Assembly: GCA_012512355.1 (NCBI GenBank) | Contig: JAAZEI010000242.1 | Coordinates: forward strand, 1 to 6,837 | Direction of reading: 5' to 3' | DNA length: 6,837 bases | Source of the DNA: Clostridiales bacterium | GTDB taxonomy: Bacteria > Bacillota > Clostridia > Christensenellales > Aristaeellaceae | In this document: piece by piece, positions 1-6,837 of the stretch | Numbering within the stretch: the first letter of the stretch is position 1 | How the letters are laid out: each line of letters begins with the position of its first letter | Made by a program: the position numbers and the translations under genes | The notes under the pieces: generated by a model | Database searches by the model: none | The model's input: only the letters and a program-made list of their open reading frames with translations | What the model was told of the DNA's origin: nothing

Positions 1-1621
1 CAACTACACCATGATATTTGTTGAGCAGGGGACGCTCAAAAATATCCGCGACAAGATGTACACCAAGATGCAGAGCCTGCCCATCGGCTACTTTGACAGC
101 CACCAGGTGGGCGACGTGATGAGCCGGTATACCAACGATACCGATACCCTGCGCCAGGCAATATCGCAGAGCATCCCCCAGGTGTTTGCCTCGTTCATCT
201 CCACCATGGCGGCCTTCTTCTCGATGCTTTACCTCAGTGTTGGCCTCACGGCCTTTGTGGTGCTTTTTTCGGTACTCCTTTTTTTGGTGCTGAAGGTCAT
301 CATCAAGCATTCGCGCCGCTATTTTGCAAAGCAGCAGTCATCCCTGGGCACTCTCAACAGCTATGTTGAGGAGATGGTCAAGGGGCAGAAGGTGGTCAAA
401 GTATTTAACCGCGAAACACAAACCAAGGCCGATTTTGATGCCCGCAACGAGGAGCTGGCTTATGCTGCCACCCAGGCAGGCAAATTCAGCAATGTCATGA
501 TGCCTGTGGTGGGCAACTTTGGCTATCTGCTGTATGTGCTGCTGGCGGTCGTGGGCGGAGCGGCCGGCATCGCGGGCTGGCCCAATCTGCGCCTGACCGG
601 GGTGGATACCCTCACCATCGGCACCATCATCAGCTTTTTAACGCTGTCGCGCAGTTTTATCAACCCCATCGGCCAGATTAGCATGCAGCTGAATATGATA
701 GTCATGGCTGTGGCAGGCGCTGAGCGCATCTTTGAACTGATGGACCAGCAGCCTGAAAAAGACGAAGGTCAGGTCACTTTGGTCAATGCCCGCATGGTGG
801 ATGGAAAGATTGAGGAATGTGTGGCTTGCACGGAGCTTTGGGCCTGGAAACATCCTCACACCAACGGCGACATCAGCTACACAGAACTTAAAGGTGAAAT
901 CACCCTCAACAGCGTTGATTTTGAGTATGTCAAAGGCAAGCCTGTGCTGCATGATATCACCGTCTATGCCAACCAGGGTCAAAAAGTCGCCTTTGTGGGC
1001 GCTACGGGTGCGGGCAAAACAACCATTCTCAATCTGATTACCAGGTTCTATGACATTGCCGACGGCAAAATACGCTACGATGGCATCAACATCAACAAAA
1101 TCAAAAAAGCCGACCTGCGCCGCTCTATGGGCATGGTGTTGCAGGATGTTAACCTGTTCACAGGCACGGTGATGGACAATATCCGCTACGGCAACCTGGA
1201 GGCCACCGACCAACAGTGCATTGACGCCGCCAAGCTGACCAACGCTGATGGCTTTATTCGCATGCTGCCCCAGGGTTATCAGACGGTGCTGTCTGGAGAT
1301 GGCAATGGCTTGTCCCAGGGGCAAAGGCAGCTGATTTCCATCTCGCGCGCCGCGGTGGCCAACCCGCCTGTGATGATTCTTGACGAAGCGACCTCCTCCA
1401 TTGATACCCGAACGGAGGCCATCGTGCAGGAGGGCATGGACGCGCTGATGAAAGGACGGACAGTTTTTGTCATTGCCCACCGCCTGTCCACAGTGCGCAA
1501 TTCGGATGTGATTATGGTGCTGGACAAGGGTCGCATCATTGAACGCGGAAGCCATGATGATCTGATCGCCAAAGAAGGCAGGTACTATCAATTGTATACC
1601 GGCGCCTTTGAACTGGAGTAG
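1..1621 (+). CDS. ABC exporter half-transporter (TMD + NBD), 5'-truncated by window edge
   Basis: This is an ATP-driven multidrug/lipid-type exporter subunit with fused membrane and ATPase domains. The frame is open from base 2, and the first ATG (11) falls inside the transmembrane domain, where 'FDSHQVGDVMSRYTND' is the normal coupling-helix region. The true start, with TM1 and part of TM2, therefore lies upstream. Residues are counted from that ATG. Membrane segments lie near 56-98, 163-188 and 200-235. Walker A is GATGAGKTT (330-338), the Q-loop Q378, the signature LSQGQ (434-438), Walker B VMILDE (454-459) with catalytic E459, and the H-loop H490. All ATPase residues are intact. A linker of about 45 residues (249-293) containing LWAWKHPH joins the two domains, as I recall from a clostridial exporter subfamily. 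Such proteins usually pair with a second half-transporter, often encoded next door, so a partner gene upstream is expected but not visible. The substrate cannot be inferred. Confidence 0.95.
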   Translation, partial: NYTMIFVEQGTLKNIRDKMYTKMQSLPIGYFDSHQVGDVMSRYTNDTDTLRQAISQSIPQVFASFISTMAAFFSMLYLSVGLTAFVVLFSVLLFLVLKVIIKHSRRYFAKQQSSLGTLNSYVEEMVKGQKVVKVFNRETQTKADFDARNEELAYAATQAGKFSNVMMPVVGNFGYLLYVLLAVVGGAAGIAGWPNLRLTGVDTLTIGTIISFLTLSRSFINPIGQISMQLNMIVMAVAGAERIFELMDQQPEKDEGQVTLVNARMVDGKIEECVACTELWAWKHPHTNGDISYTELKGEITLNSVDFEYVKGKPVLHDITVYANQGQKVAFVGATGAGKTTILNLITRFYDIADGKIRYDGININKIKKADLRRSMGMVLQDVNLFTGTVMDNIRYGNLEATDQQCIDAAKLTNADGFIRMLPQGYQTVLSGDGNGLSQGQRQLISISRAAVANPPVMILDEATSSIDTRTEAIVQEGMDALMKGRTVFVIAHRLSTVRNSDVIMVLDKGRIIERGSHDDLIAKEGRYYQLYTGAFELE

Positions 1622-1667
1622 ACTGTCTGAAGAGACATATGGTATAGGTCATCGTTCATATTAACGA

Positions 1668-1678
1668 ATTGTTACAAT
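1668..1678. promoter_or_regulatory. Small palindrome, possible operator upstream of the pdp promoter
   Basis: ATTGT-T-ACAAT is a perfect 5-bp inverted repeat around a single central base. It ends 13 bp before the proposed -35 box. Its position would suit an activator or repressor site, but it matches no operator consensus I can name. A repeat this short arises by chance fairly easily in a gap of this length. Confidence 0.2.
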
Positions 1679-1691
1679 CATCGGCTGTAGG

Positions 1692-1721
1692 TTTACCGCA
1701 GCTTTGGCTTTATGTTATACT
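1692..1721 (+). promoter_or_regulatory. Predicted sigma-A promoter for the pdp-redox operon
   Basis: A -35-like TTTACC (1692-1697, 4 of 6 matches to TTGACA) is followed after 18 bp by TATACT (1716-1721, 5 of 6 matches to TATAAT). The -10 box is preceded by TGT (1713-1715), giving an extended -10 element. Transcription would start near 1728, about 25 bp before the pdp start codon. It is the only convincing promoter seen ahead of the five tightly packed genes, so it probably drives all of them. This is a prediction from sequence only. Confidence 0.6.
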
Positions 1722-1742
1722 GTACGCGTTAAAGCTATACGC

Positions 1743-1748
1743 AGGAGG
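1743..1748 (+). promoter_or_regulatory. Ribosome binding site that fixes the pdp start
   Basis: AGGAGG lies 5 bases before ATG 1754. An in-frame GTG at 1748 overlaps the last base of this site and so cannot be the start used with it. The choice of ATG 1754 also gives the usual N-terminus of the family. Confidence 0.85.
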
Positions 1749-1753
1749 TGCTC

Positions 1754-3072
<1,319 letters not shown>

Positions 3073-3076
<4 letters not shown>

Positions 3077-3705
3077 AATTATTAATAAACAAACACTTGA
3101 TGCGAATCCTGACTATGGCGCTGGTTTTGATGATGGCGCTGCCTATGCTGCCCACTTTGGCACAAACGGAGACAGCAGCAGATGGAGCAGCCCAAACAGC
3201 GACACAAGCCCCTGCAAAGCCGGATGAAAACATCTTTTTAACCTATCCTATCATGGATATGTTCCAGGAAGACTTTGACTTGACACAATTGGAGGGCAAA
3301 GTGCTGATGCTCAACTTCTGGGCGACCTGGTGTCCCCCCTGCGTGGGAGAAATGCCCGAACTGAGTGAACTGGCAATCCAATATGCTGATACGGTTGCCT
3401 TGATTGGCATCATGTCAAGCGCTGTCAAAGACATCAGCGAAGACGGAGAAATCATTGCCGATGAAAAAGAGCTGGAATTGGCCCGTGAATATTACGAAAA
3501 AGCCGACATCAGCTATCCTTCTCTGATTCCCAACATGCTGATGATGGCCGTCCAGCAGCAGCTGCAGATGCAGAGCATTCCCACCACTTTGTTTGTGAAC
3601 GCTGACGGCGTGATCGTCCAGATGATCGTAGGTGCCCGTGATAAGGCGGGCTGGGTTGAAATTATTGAAAGTGTTCTTGCTTCCATCGATAATAGCGAGG
3701 AGTAA
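3073..3705 (+). CDS. Exported TlpA/ResA-like thioredoxin-fold thiol-disulfide oxidoreductase
   Basis: A 210-residue extracytoplasmic thioredoxin-fold protein. A basic N-terminus and hydrophobic stretch (about 11-28) end in LPTLA-QT, a plausible signal peptidase I site after A30. If uncut, this segment would anchor the protein in the membrane. An Ala/Thr/Gln-rich linker (31-49) leads into the redox domain. The active site is WCPPC (86-90) inside the family pattern NFWATWCPPCVGEMPEL, and the cis-proline is P170 in SIPTT. A helical insert (about 118-145) is typical of TlpA/ResA proteins. These usually reduce disulfides in apocytochrome c or other exported proteins, using electrons from a membrane donor such as CcdA. 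No CcdA is present here; the neighbours are a CXXC micro-protein and a polyferredoxin. The ATG overlaps the pdp stop, with GGAG at 3064-3067 five bases upstream. No lipobox cysteine is seen. The physiological substrate is unknown. Confidence 0.9.
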
Positions 3706-3708
3706 TCT

Positions 3709-3843
3709 GTGAAAAAAAAGCTGTGGATGTTAATAAGCGCCGCGGGCATCTTGCTGATGTTCTTTGGCATCCTCAGAGGAGAGGCTGACACCGTTCTTAA
3801 GAAAGCCATCCTCATCTGTCTGGAGTGTATCGGCATTGGTTAA
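3709..3843 (+). CDS. CD1871A-family CXXC micro-protein, 44 aa, single membrane segment
   Basis: A 44-residue gene easily missed because of its size and GTG start. The RBS GAGGAG (3697-3702) overlaps the end of the thioredoxin gene and lies 6 bases before GTG 3709. The protein starts with MKKK, has one hydrophobic helix (about 5-22), then RGEADTVLKKAILICLECIGIG-type residues at 23-44 with the motif C37-L-E-C40. This matches my memory of the CD1871A family of clostridia, whose members end in a C-x-E-C-x-G-I-G tail and sit directly before a NapH-like 4Fe-4S protein. The positive N-terminus predicts N-in topology, which puts the CXXC outside, on the same side as the thioredoxin. Function is uncharacterised; a redox shuttle or an assembly partner of the polyferredoxin is inference. 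Its last 8 bases overlap the next gene. Confidence 0.88.
   Translation: MKKKLWMLISAAGILLMFFGILRGEADTVLKKAILICLECIGIG
3822..3825 (+). promoter_or_regulatory. Shine-Dalgarno for the polyferredoxin gene, embedded in CXXC codons
   Basis: GGAG lies 10 bases before TTG 3836 and is formed by the Leu-Glu codons (CTG GAG) of the CLEC motif in the preceding gene. It is the best ribosome binding site near that start. The TTG start and slightly long spacing suggest weak independent initiation and translational coupling to the micro-protein. Confidence 0.5.
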
Positions 3844-4849
3844 GAAGCCTCCCGTAAAACTTCATGTACGCTTCAGAGGCCTGATTCAGCTGTTTTTCGC
3901 GGTGCTGACCAATAGCTTTATCACAGGCTTTATCGCCGGAAAAATCTACAAGGGCGACCTCAAAAGGGTGTGCGCGCCGGGGCTTAACTGTTATTCCTGC
4001 CCCGGTGCCGTGCTCGCCTGTCCCATTGGTGCCCTGCAGGCCGTTGTATCAAGCCGCGCCTTTAACATCTCGCTGTATGTGGGCGGTTTTTTGCTGCTGG
4101 TGGGGGCTACCCTGGGCCGCTTTGTCTGCGGCTTTTTATGCCCCTTTGGCATGATCCAGGAATGGCTGTATAAAATCCCCTTCCCCTGGAAGAAAAATCA
4201 TTTCAAGGGCGACCGTCAGCTGCGTTATCTTAAGTATGTGATGTTGGCGGTGCTTGTCATCCTGCTGCCGACCTTTATGGTCAACGCGACGGGCACCGGC
4301 TCCCCGACTTTTTGCAAATATGTCTGCCCGGCAGGCACCCTGGAGGGCGCCATTCCGCTGGTTCTTCTCAGCGGGTCAGCACAGGCTAAGACCATCAGCA
4401 GCGTGATCGGCGGGGGAATACCCGCCGCTTCGGCAGAGATGGCTTTTCCGCAGCTGCAGTTTGATTTGCCCGGCAGCTCTCTGGCGCCGCAGTATGACAT
4501 CGGATTTCTTTTCTACTGGAAGATGTTTATCCTCATCGCTGTGGTTCTCATTTCTGTGGTGAACTGGCGGCCCTTTTGTAAGTACCTGTGCCCCCTGGGC
4601 GCTATCTATGGCATGATGAACCCTATTTCTTTGTATCGTTTGCGCATGGACGACGACCTGTGCATTCACTGCCACAAATGCGCCAAAGCCTGCAAGACCT
4701 GCCTTGACCCTGAGCACAGACAAAATGAGGCCGAGTGCGTTCGCTGCGGCGACTGCGTCAAAGTCTGCCCCACGGGAGCCCTCAGTTTGGGTTTTGGAGA
4801 TAAGAAGACCAACAAAGTACCTGCCCCAAACCGGCAGGCCCTCAAATGA
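3836..4849 (+). CDS. NapH-like membrane polyferredoxin (4Fe-4S binding protein)
   Basis: A 337-residue membrane iron-sulfur protein of the NapH/NosR/RnfB-like ferredoxin group. I chose TTG 3836, although the frame is open further upstream to TTG 3764, because family members begin with a short basic stretch before TM1. Four membrane helices are seen near 13-35, 79-97, 132-149 and 223-243. Cysteine motifs in order are C52-x2-C55-P with C62-P, C98-x3-C102-P, C160-x3-C164-P and C248-x3-C252-P. A C-terminal 2[4Fe-4S] ferredoxin follows, with C276/279/282/286 and C301/304/307/311. The basic loops (1-14 and 110-134) predict N-in/C-in topology, so the ferredoxin is cytoplasmic. NapH proteins pass electrons between the membrane and partner redox proteins. 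The CYSCPG segment marks the clostridial subgroup that accompanies CD1871A proteins. The partners here are probably the adjacent CXXC micro-protein and thioredoxin (inference). The stop overlaps an in-frame ATG of the next gene. Confidence 0.9.
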   Translation: MVKKPPVKLHVRFRGLIQLFFAVLTNSFITGFIAGKIYKGDLKRVCAPGLNCYSCPGAVLACPIGALQAVVSSRAFNISLYVGGFLLLVGATLGRFVCGFLCPFGMIQEWLYKIPFPWKKNHFKGDRQLRYLKYVMLAVLVILLPTFMVNATGTGSPTFCKYVCPAGTLEGAIPLVLLSGSAQAKTISSVIGGGIPAASAEMAFPQLQFDLPGSSLAPQYDIGFLFYWKMFILIAVVLISVVNWRPFCKYLCPLGAIYGMMNPISLYRLRMDDDLCIHCHKCAKACKTCLDPEHRQNEAECVRCGDCVKVCPTGALSLGFGDKKTNKVPAPNRQALK

Positions 4850-4854
4850 AAGGA
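4849..4854 (+). promoter_or_regulatory. Ribosome binding site favouring the internal ATG at 4864
   Basis: AAAGGA is followed 9 bases later by ATG 4864. The alternative in-frame ATG at 4846 overlaps the previous stop and has only a poor purine run upstream. Starting at 4864 gives MKRVLMILM, a standard signal peptide, whereas 4846 adds six extra residues. Confidence 0.55.
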
Positions 4855-4863
4855 TTTGTTTTT

Positions 4864-6021
4864 ATGAAACGTGTGCTGATGATTCTGATGGCCCTGATGC
4901 TGTTGGTTCTCCCTTCCCTGGCGCAGCAGGCACAGCCTGATATGCTCAGCCTCCAGGAGCTCAACGCTCTGACAGAGCGCTTGCTCATCCGGGGCATTGT
5001 GGACAATCTGGTGGTTGAACCCACCGAGGAAAGCGGGAACGCGGCGCGCGGCGAGGGATATACCCTTTACCTTGACAGCCGTGATCTGAGCCTCGACAGT
5101 GTGCTCAGCGATGCCTCCATTGACCTGTCTGCTGTGGAGCTTGAAGATTTGCAGGATATGCGCAGCATCACGGTGCTCACCCCCCTGGACATGCTGTATG
5201 CCGCTTACCCCAATGATAACCCCCAGGCCTATGGCACCAGCGACGCTGCCCTGCTGTATCTGAAGGGATCAACCCCCGATACGGTCAACTTTGGTCTGAT
5301 CACCCGCGACGGGCAGACTGTTCGCATGATTGAACATGCCATCTACGAGCCCTGCGACGGTGGCTATATGCATTCAGGCATCCAGTACACCATCGATCAG
5401 GGGTTTGTGGTGGGCATTCATTACTTTGGCGGAAGCTTGATCGTCAGCCCAAGTGAAGTGGAGGAAAGGCTCATCCAGCTCAAAAACCTACAAAAGCAGA
5501 AAGATTATTTTGCCTATGATACCCAAAACCCCCTGCCCTTTGAAAGCGAAGACTTAAGCTTTGGGGCGCTCAATTTCTTTGACCTTACCCCGCAGAAGGC
5601 TGTGCAGGTCCTTGGCAAAGCTGCTCATGATGAGCGAGTGAAAGAGTCTGATGACCAGGAGCTGCGCATCATGCAGTGGGACGGCATTGAGATTGCCTTT
5701 AGCTATGGCCCCAAGGATGAATTTAACCGCATTGAGCGCTTGTTTGTCAGCCTGCCAGGCATGGAAGGTCCCCGCGGCCTGCGTGTTGGCACGGACTTAA
5801 TGGCCGCCATCCAGCGCTTCCCCCACGAAGCTGAAATCAGCTCCGCCAGCCAGACGCTTTATGGCGAGGGTGATTTGCAGCAGGCGCCCTATGGGCGCCT
5901 TGAAACGCAGGGCAACGATGCTCAGCTGTATTATGCCGCCCAGCAAAATGGCGAAACAGTGCTGCTGAGCTTTGAATTCAGTGATGGCGAGCTCTATAAC
6001 ATGGGGGCTTCTTACTACTAA
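4864..6021 (+). CDS. Exported protein of unknown function with three similar beta-rich units
   Basis: I do not recognise a named family. The product is 385 residues from ATG 4864, or 391 from ATG 4846. A signal peptide (MKRVLMILM, hydrophobic to 18) ends in SLA-QQA, a good signal peptidase I site after A20. No lipobox cysteine or second membrane helix is visible, so it is probably secreted or held at the cell surface. The mature protein appears to hold three related units at about 101-190, 232-298 and 305-385. Each starts with a short helix pattern (T-P/D-L ... Y/F-P or V-L-G) and ends in strands of the type aromatic-x-hydrophobic-(D/S)-x-G. Only one cysteine (C164) is seen, so it is unlikely to be a CXXC redox enzyme. 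Its place directly after the polyferredoxin makes an accessory or substrate-binding role for the redox module possible, but this is guilt by association. Confidence 0.85.
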   Translation: MKRVLMILMALMLLVLPSLAQQAQPDMLSLQELNALTERLLIRGIVDNLVVEPTEESGNAARGEGYTLYLDSRDLSLDSVLSDASIDLSAVELEDLQDMRSITVLTPLDMLYAAYPNDNPQAYGTSDAALLYLKGSTPDTVNFGLITRDGQTVRMIEHAIYEPCDGGYMHSGIQYTIDQGFVVGIHYFGGSLIVSPSEVEERLIQLKNLQKQKDYFAYDTQNPLPFESEDLSFGALNFFDLTPQKAVQVLGKAAHDERVKESDDQELRIMQWDGIEIAFSYGPKDEFNRIERLFVSLPGMEGPRGLRVGTDLMAAIQRFPHEAEISSASQTLYGEGDLQQAPYGRLETQGNDAQLYYAAQQNGETVLLSFEFSDGELYNMGASYY

Positions 6022-6028
6022 ATACTAC

Positions 6029-6066
6029 GGAGCATGCATACTTAAAAGAAGGTGGCATGCTCCTTT
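6029..6066 (+). terminator. Possible operon terminator hairpin
   Basis: GGAGCATGC (6029-6037) and GCATGCTCC (6055-6063) form a perfect 9-bp stem with a 17-base loop. A 3-bp inner stem (CTT 6041-6043 with AAG 6049-6051) could shorten the loop. It begins 7 bases after the stop of the exported-protein gene. Only three T residues follow (6064-6066), so intrinsic termination would be weak. It could instead be a 3' mRNA-stabilising hairpin. Confidence 0.45.
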
Positions 6067-6102
6067 GAATGCATCTGACACATCATAATTGGTTTCTGCC
6101 CT

Positions 6103-6110
6103 GAGGAGGA
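6103..6110 (+). promoter_or_regulatory. Strong ribosome binding site before the zinc-ribbon gene
   Basis: GAGGAGGA lies 5 bases before ATG 6116 and fixes that start. It is among the strongest sites in the window, which supports a real gene here even though the frame runs off the edge without a stop. Confidence 0.8.
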
Positions 6111-6115
6111 TTGAT

Positions 6116-6837
6116 ATGCACATCGACTTAAGCTGTCCTGTAGAGCTGTGGCATTTTCGCATGCCCACCGCGGAGTATCCGGTGGTAAGTTTGCAAATGT
6201 TCAACCTGTCCCAAAAGGCAGTCACCAGCATTCAGGCGGTTTTTTTGTGCTATCAGACAAATGGTGAACGACTTAGCCGTCAGGTAGAGAGAATTTCCGA
6301 TCTTGCCGGCGCTGCCAGATCTGCCTTTGAAGTGAAGGTGCCCATCGAGGGCGGCGAACAGGCCGCCAGCATGGACTTTGTCATTGAAAAAGTATGGTTT
6401 ATTGATGGGACCGTCTGGAGACGGGGGAATAACTCCCTGTCTGAGTACCAGGAAAACCGTCTGGCGCCGGGCCGTCAGCTGGATGTGCTGCGCCACATCG
6501 CGGGCAGTGATGCCCAGGGCTACCCAAGCGACCAGGGAGCTGTGTGGGTCTGTGTCTGCGGAAGACCAAACCCCGCGAGTGCTGCCGAGTGTCTGCGCTG
6601 CACCCGTGACAAGCGGGAAGTGTTTACCAAGTATCATGAGGCTGCCATCGAGACCATTATCTTTGAGCGTGAAAACGCGCTGGAAGAAAAGGCGCGTCAG
6701 GCCCGAGAAGAGGCAGGACGCATGCAGCAGGCCAGAGAGGCCAGGGAAATGGCGCGCACTAAGCGGCGCAAGCGCGTCACGGCCACCCTCATCACCCTGG
6801 TCGTATTGGCAGGGGGAAGCTACGGTGTTATTTTTCA
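6116..6837 (+). CDS. Zinc-ribbon membrane protein with N-terminal beta-sandwich-like domain, 3'-truncated
   Basis: The frame stays open to the right edge (240 complete codons, no stop), so the C-terminus is missing. There is no signal peptide. Residues 1-105 look beta-rich, with a pattern (LQMFNLSQKAVTSIQAVFLCY at 26-46, then an aromatic-rich end VWFIDGTVW at 93-101) like the Ig/FN3-type domains that describe 'N-S-x-K-x-V' strands in many clostridial proteins. A four-cysteine zinc ribbon follows: W144-x-C146-x-C148-G and C159-x2-C162. Residues 168-219 form a long charged helix rich in Glu, Arg and Ala, possibly a coiled coil, ending in TKRRKR (215-220). A hydrophobic segment (221-240) then begins, probably a membrane helix with N-in topology, so the zinc ribbon would be cytoplasmic. 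The missing part would be extracytoplasmic. Function is unknown; a membrane-linked sensing or scaffolding role is only a guess. It lies beyond the hairpin at 6029-6066 and is probably a separate unit. Confidence 0.85.
   Translation, partial: MHIDLSCPVELWHFRMPTAEYPVVSLQMFNLSQKAVTSIQAVFLCYQTNGERLSRQVERISDLAGAARSAFEVKVPIEGGEQAASMDFVIEKVWFIDGTVWRRGNNSLSEYQENRLAPGRQLDVLRHIAGSDAQGYPSDQGAVWVCVCGRPNPASAAECLRCTRDKREVFTKYHEAAIETIIFERENALEEKARQAREEAGRMQQAREAREMARTKRRKRVTATLITLVVLAGGSYGVIF

Noticed and set aside
786..1037. 83-codon + strand open frame within the ABC transporter
   Set aside because: It is an alternate frame inside the linker and Walker A region with no RBS or domain.
638..1591. Long minus-strand open frame (317 codons) across the ABC transporter
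   Set aside because: It lies wholly opposite a gene with intact Walker A, signature and Walker B motifs, its product has no recognisable domain, and it has no convincing start site.
1624..1637. TGTCT-GAAG-AGACA hairpin just after the ABC transporter stop
   Set aside because: The stem is only 5 bp with mixed GC, and no T-run follows, so it is not a credible intrinsic terminator.
3764..3835. Upstream TTG start for the polyferredoxin, giving 24 more residues
   Set aside because: The extension is polar and Ser-rich, overlaps most of the CXXC micro-protein gene, and does not look like family N-termini. TTG 3836 gives the normal short basic start.
4704..4940. 78-codon + strand open frame over the polyferredoxin end and the next start
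   Set aside because: It is out of frame with the ferredoxin cysteine motifs and the signal peptide of the next gene, and shows no domain of its own.
6065..6089. Possible promoter TTGAAT ... CATAAT before the zinc-ribbon gene
   Set aside because: The -10-like box is good, but the spacing to TTGAAT is only about 13 bp and no -35 box is found at 16-18 bp. Evidence is too weak to call.
6128..6637. Minus-strand open frame (169 codons) near the right edge
   Set aside because: The + strand here has a strong RBS, a start codon and a zinc-ribbon/membrane protein frame open to the edge, which is far better supported.

Overview
The window looks like chromosomal DNA from an anaerobic, moderately GC-rich member of the Clostridia (Firmicutes/Bacillota). 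This rests on gene content and protein style: a clostridial-type half-ABC exporter with an 'LWAWKHPH' linker, a pyrimidine-nucleoside phosphorylase of the Bacillus/Clostridium kind, a CD1871A-type CXXC micro-protein beside a NapH-like ferredoxin, and strong AGGAGG-type ribosome binding sites. The exact taxon cannot be read from the sequence. All genes lie on the + strand. No RNA genes, mobile elements or CRISPR arrays were seen.

Layout. (1) 1-1621: the 3' part of an ABC exporter half-transporter gene, cut by the left window edge. (2) 1622-1753: a 132-bp gap with an extended -10 promoter and a small palindrome that could be an operator. (3) 1754-6021: a tight run of five genes that look co-transcribed: pyrimidine-nucleoside phosphorylase (pdp), an exported TlpA/ResA-like thioredoxin, a 44-residue membrane CXXC protein, a NapH-like membrane polyferredoxin, and an exported protein of unknown function. 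The junctions are an ATGA overlap, a 3-bp gap, an 8-bp overlap and a 14-bp gap (or another ATGA overlap, depending on the start chosen). (4) 6022-6115: a 9-bp stem hairpin that may end the operon, then a strong RBS. (5) 6116 to the right edge: an incomplete gene for a protein with a likely beta-sandwich N-terminus, a zinc ribbon, a charged helix and a membrane segment.

Working together. The most interesting part is 3073-6021. The predicted topologies place the TlpA active site, the CLEC motif of the micro-protein and two of the cysteine motifs of the polyferredoxin outside the membrane. The 2[4Fe-4S] domain of the polyferredoxin lies in the cytoplasm. This suggests, as inference only, a membrane redox relay carrying electrons from cytoplasmic ferredoxin to an extracytoplasmic thiol or other acceptor, with the unknown exported protein as a possible partner. 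Why this module is co-transcribed with a nucleoside-salvage enzyme is not explained by the sequence. The flanking ABC exporter and zinc-ribbon protein appear to be separate units.
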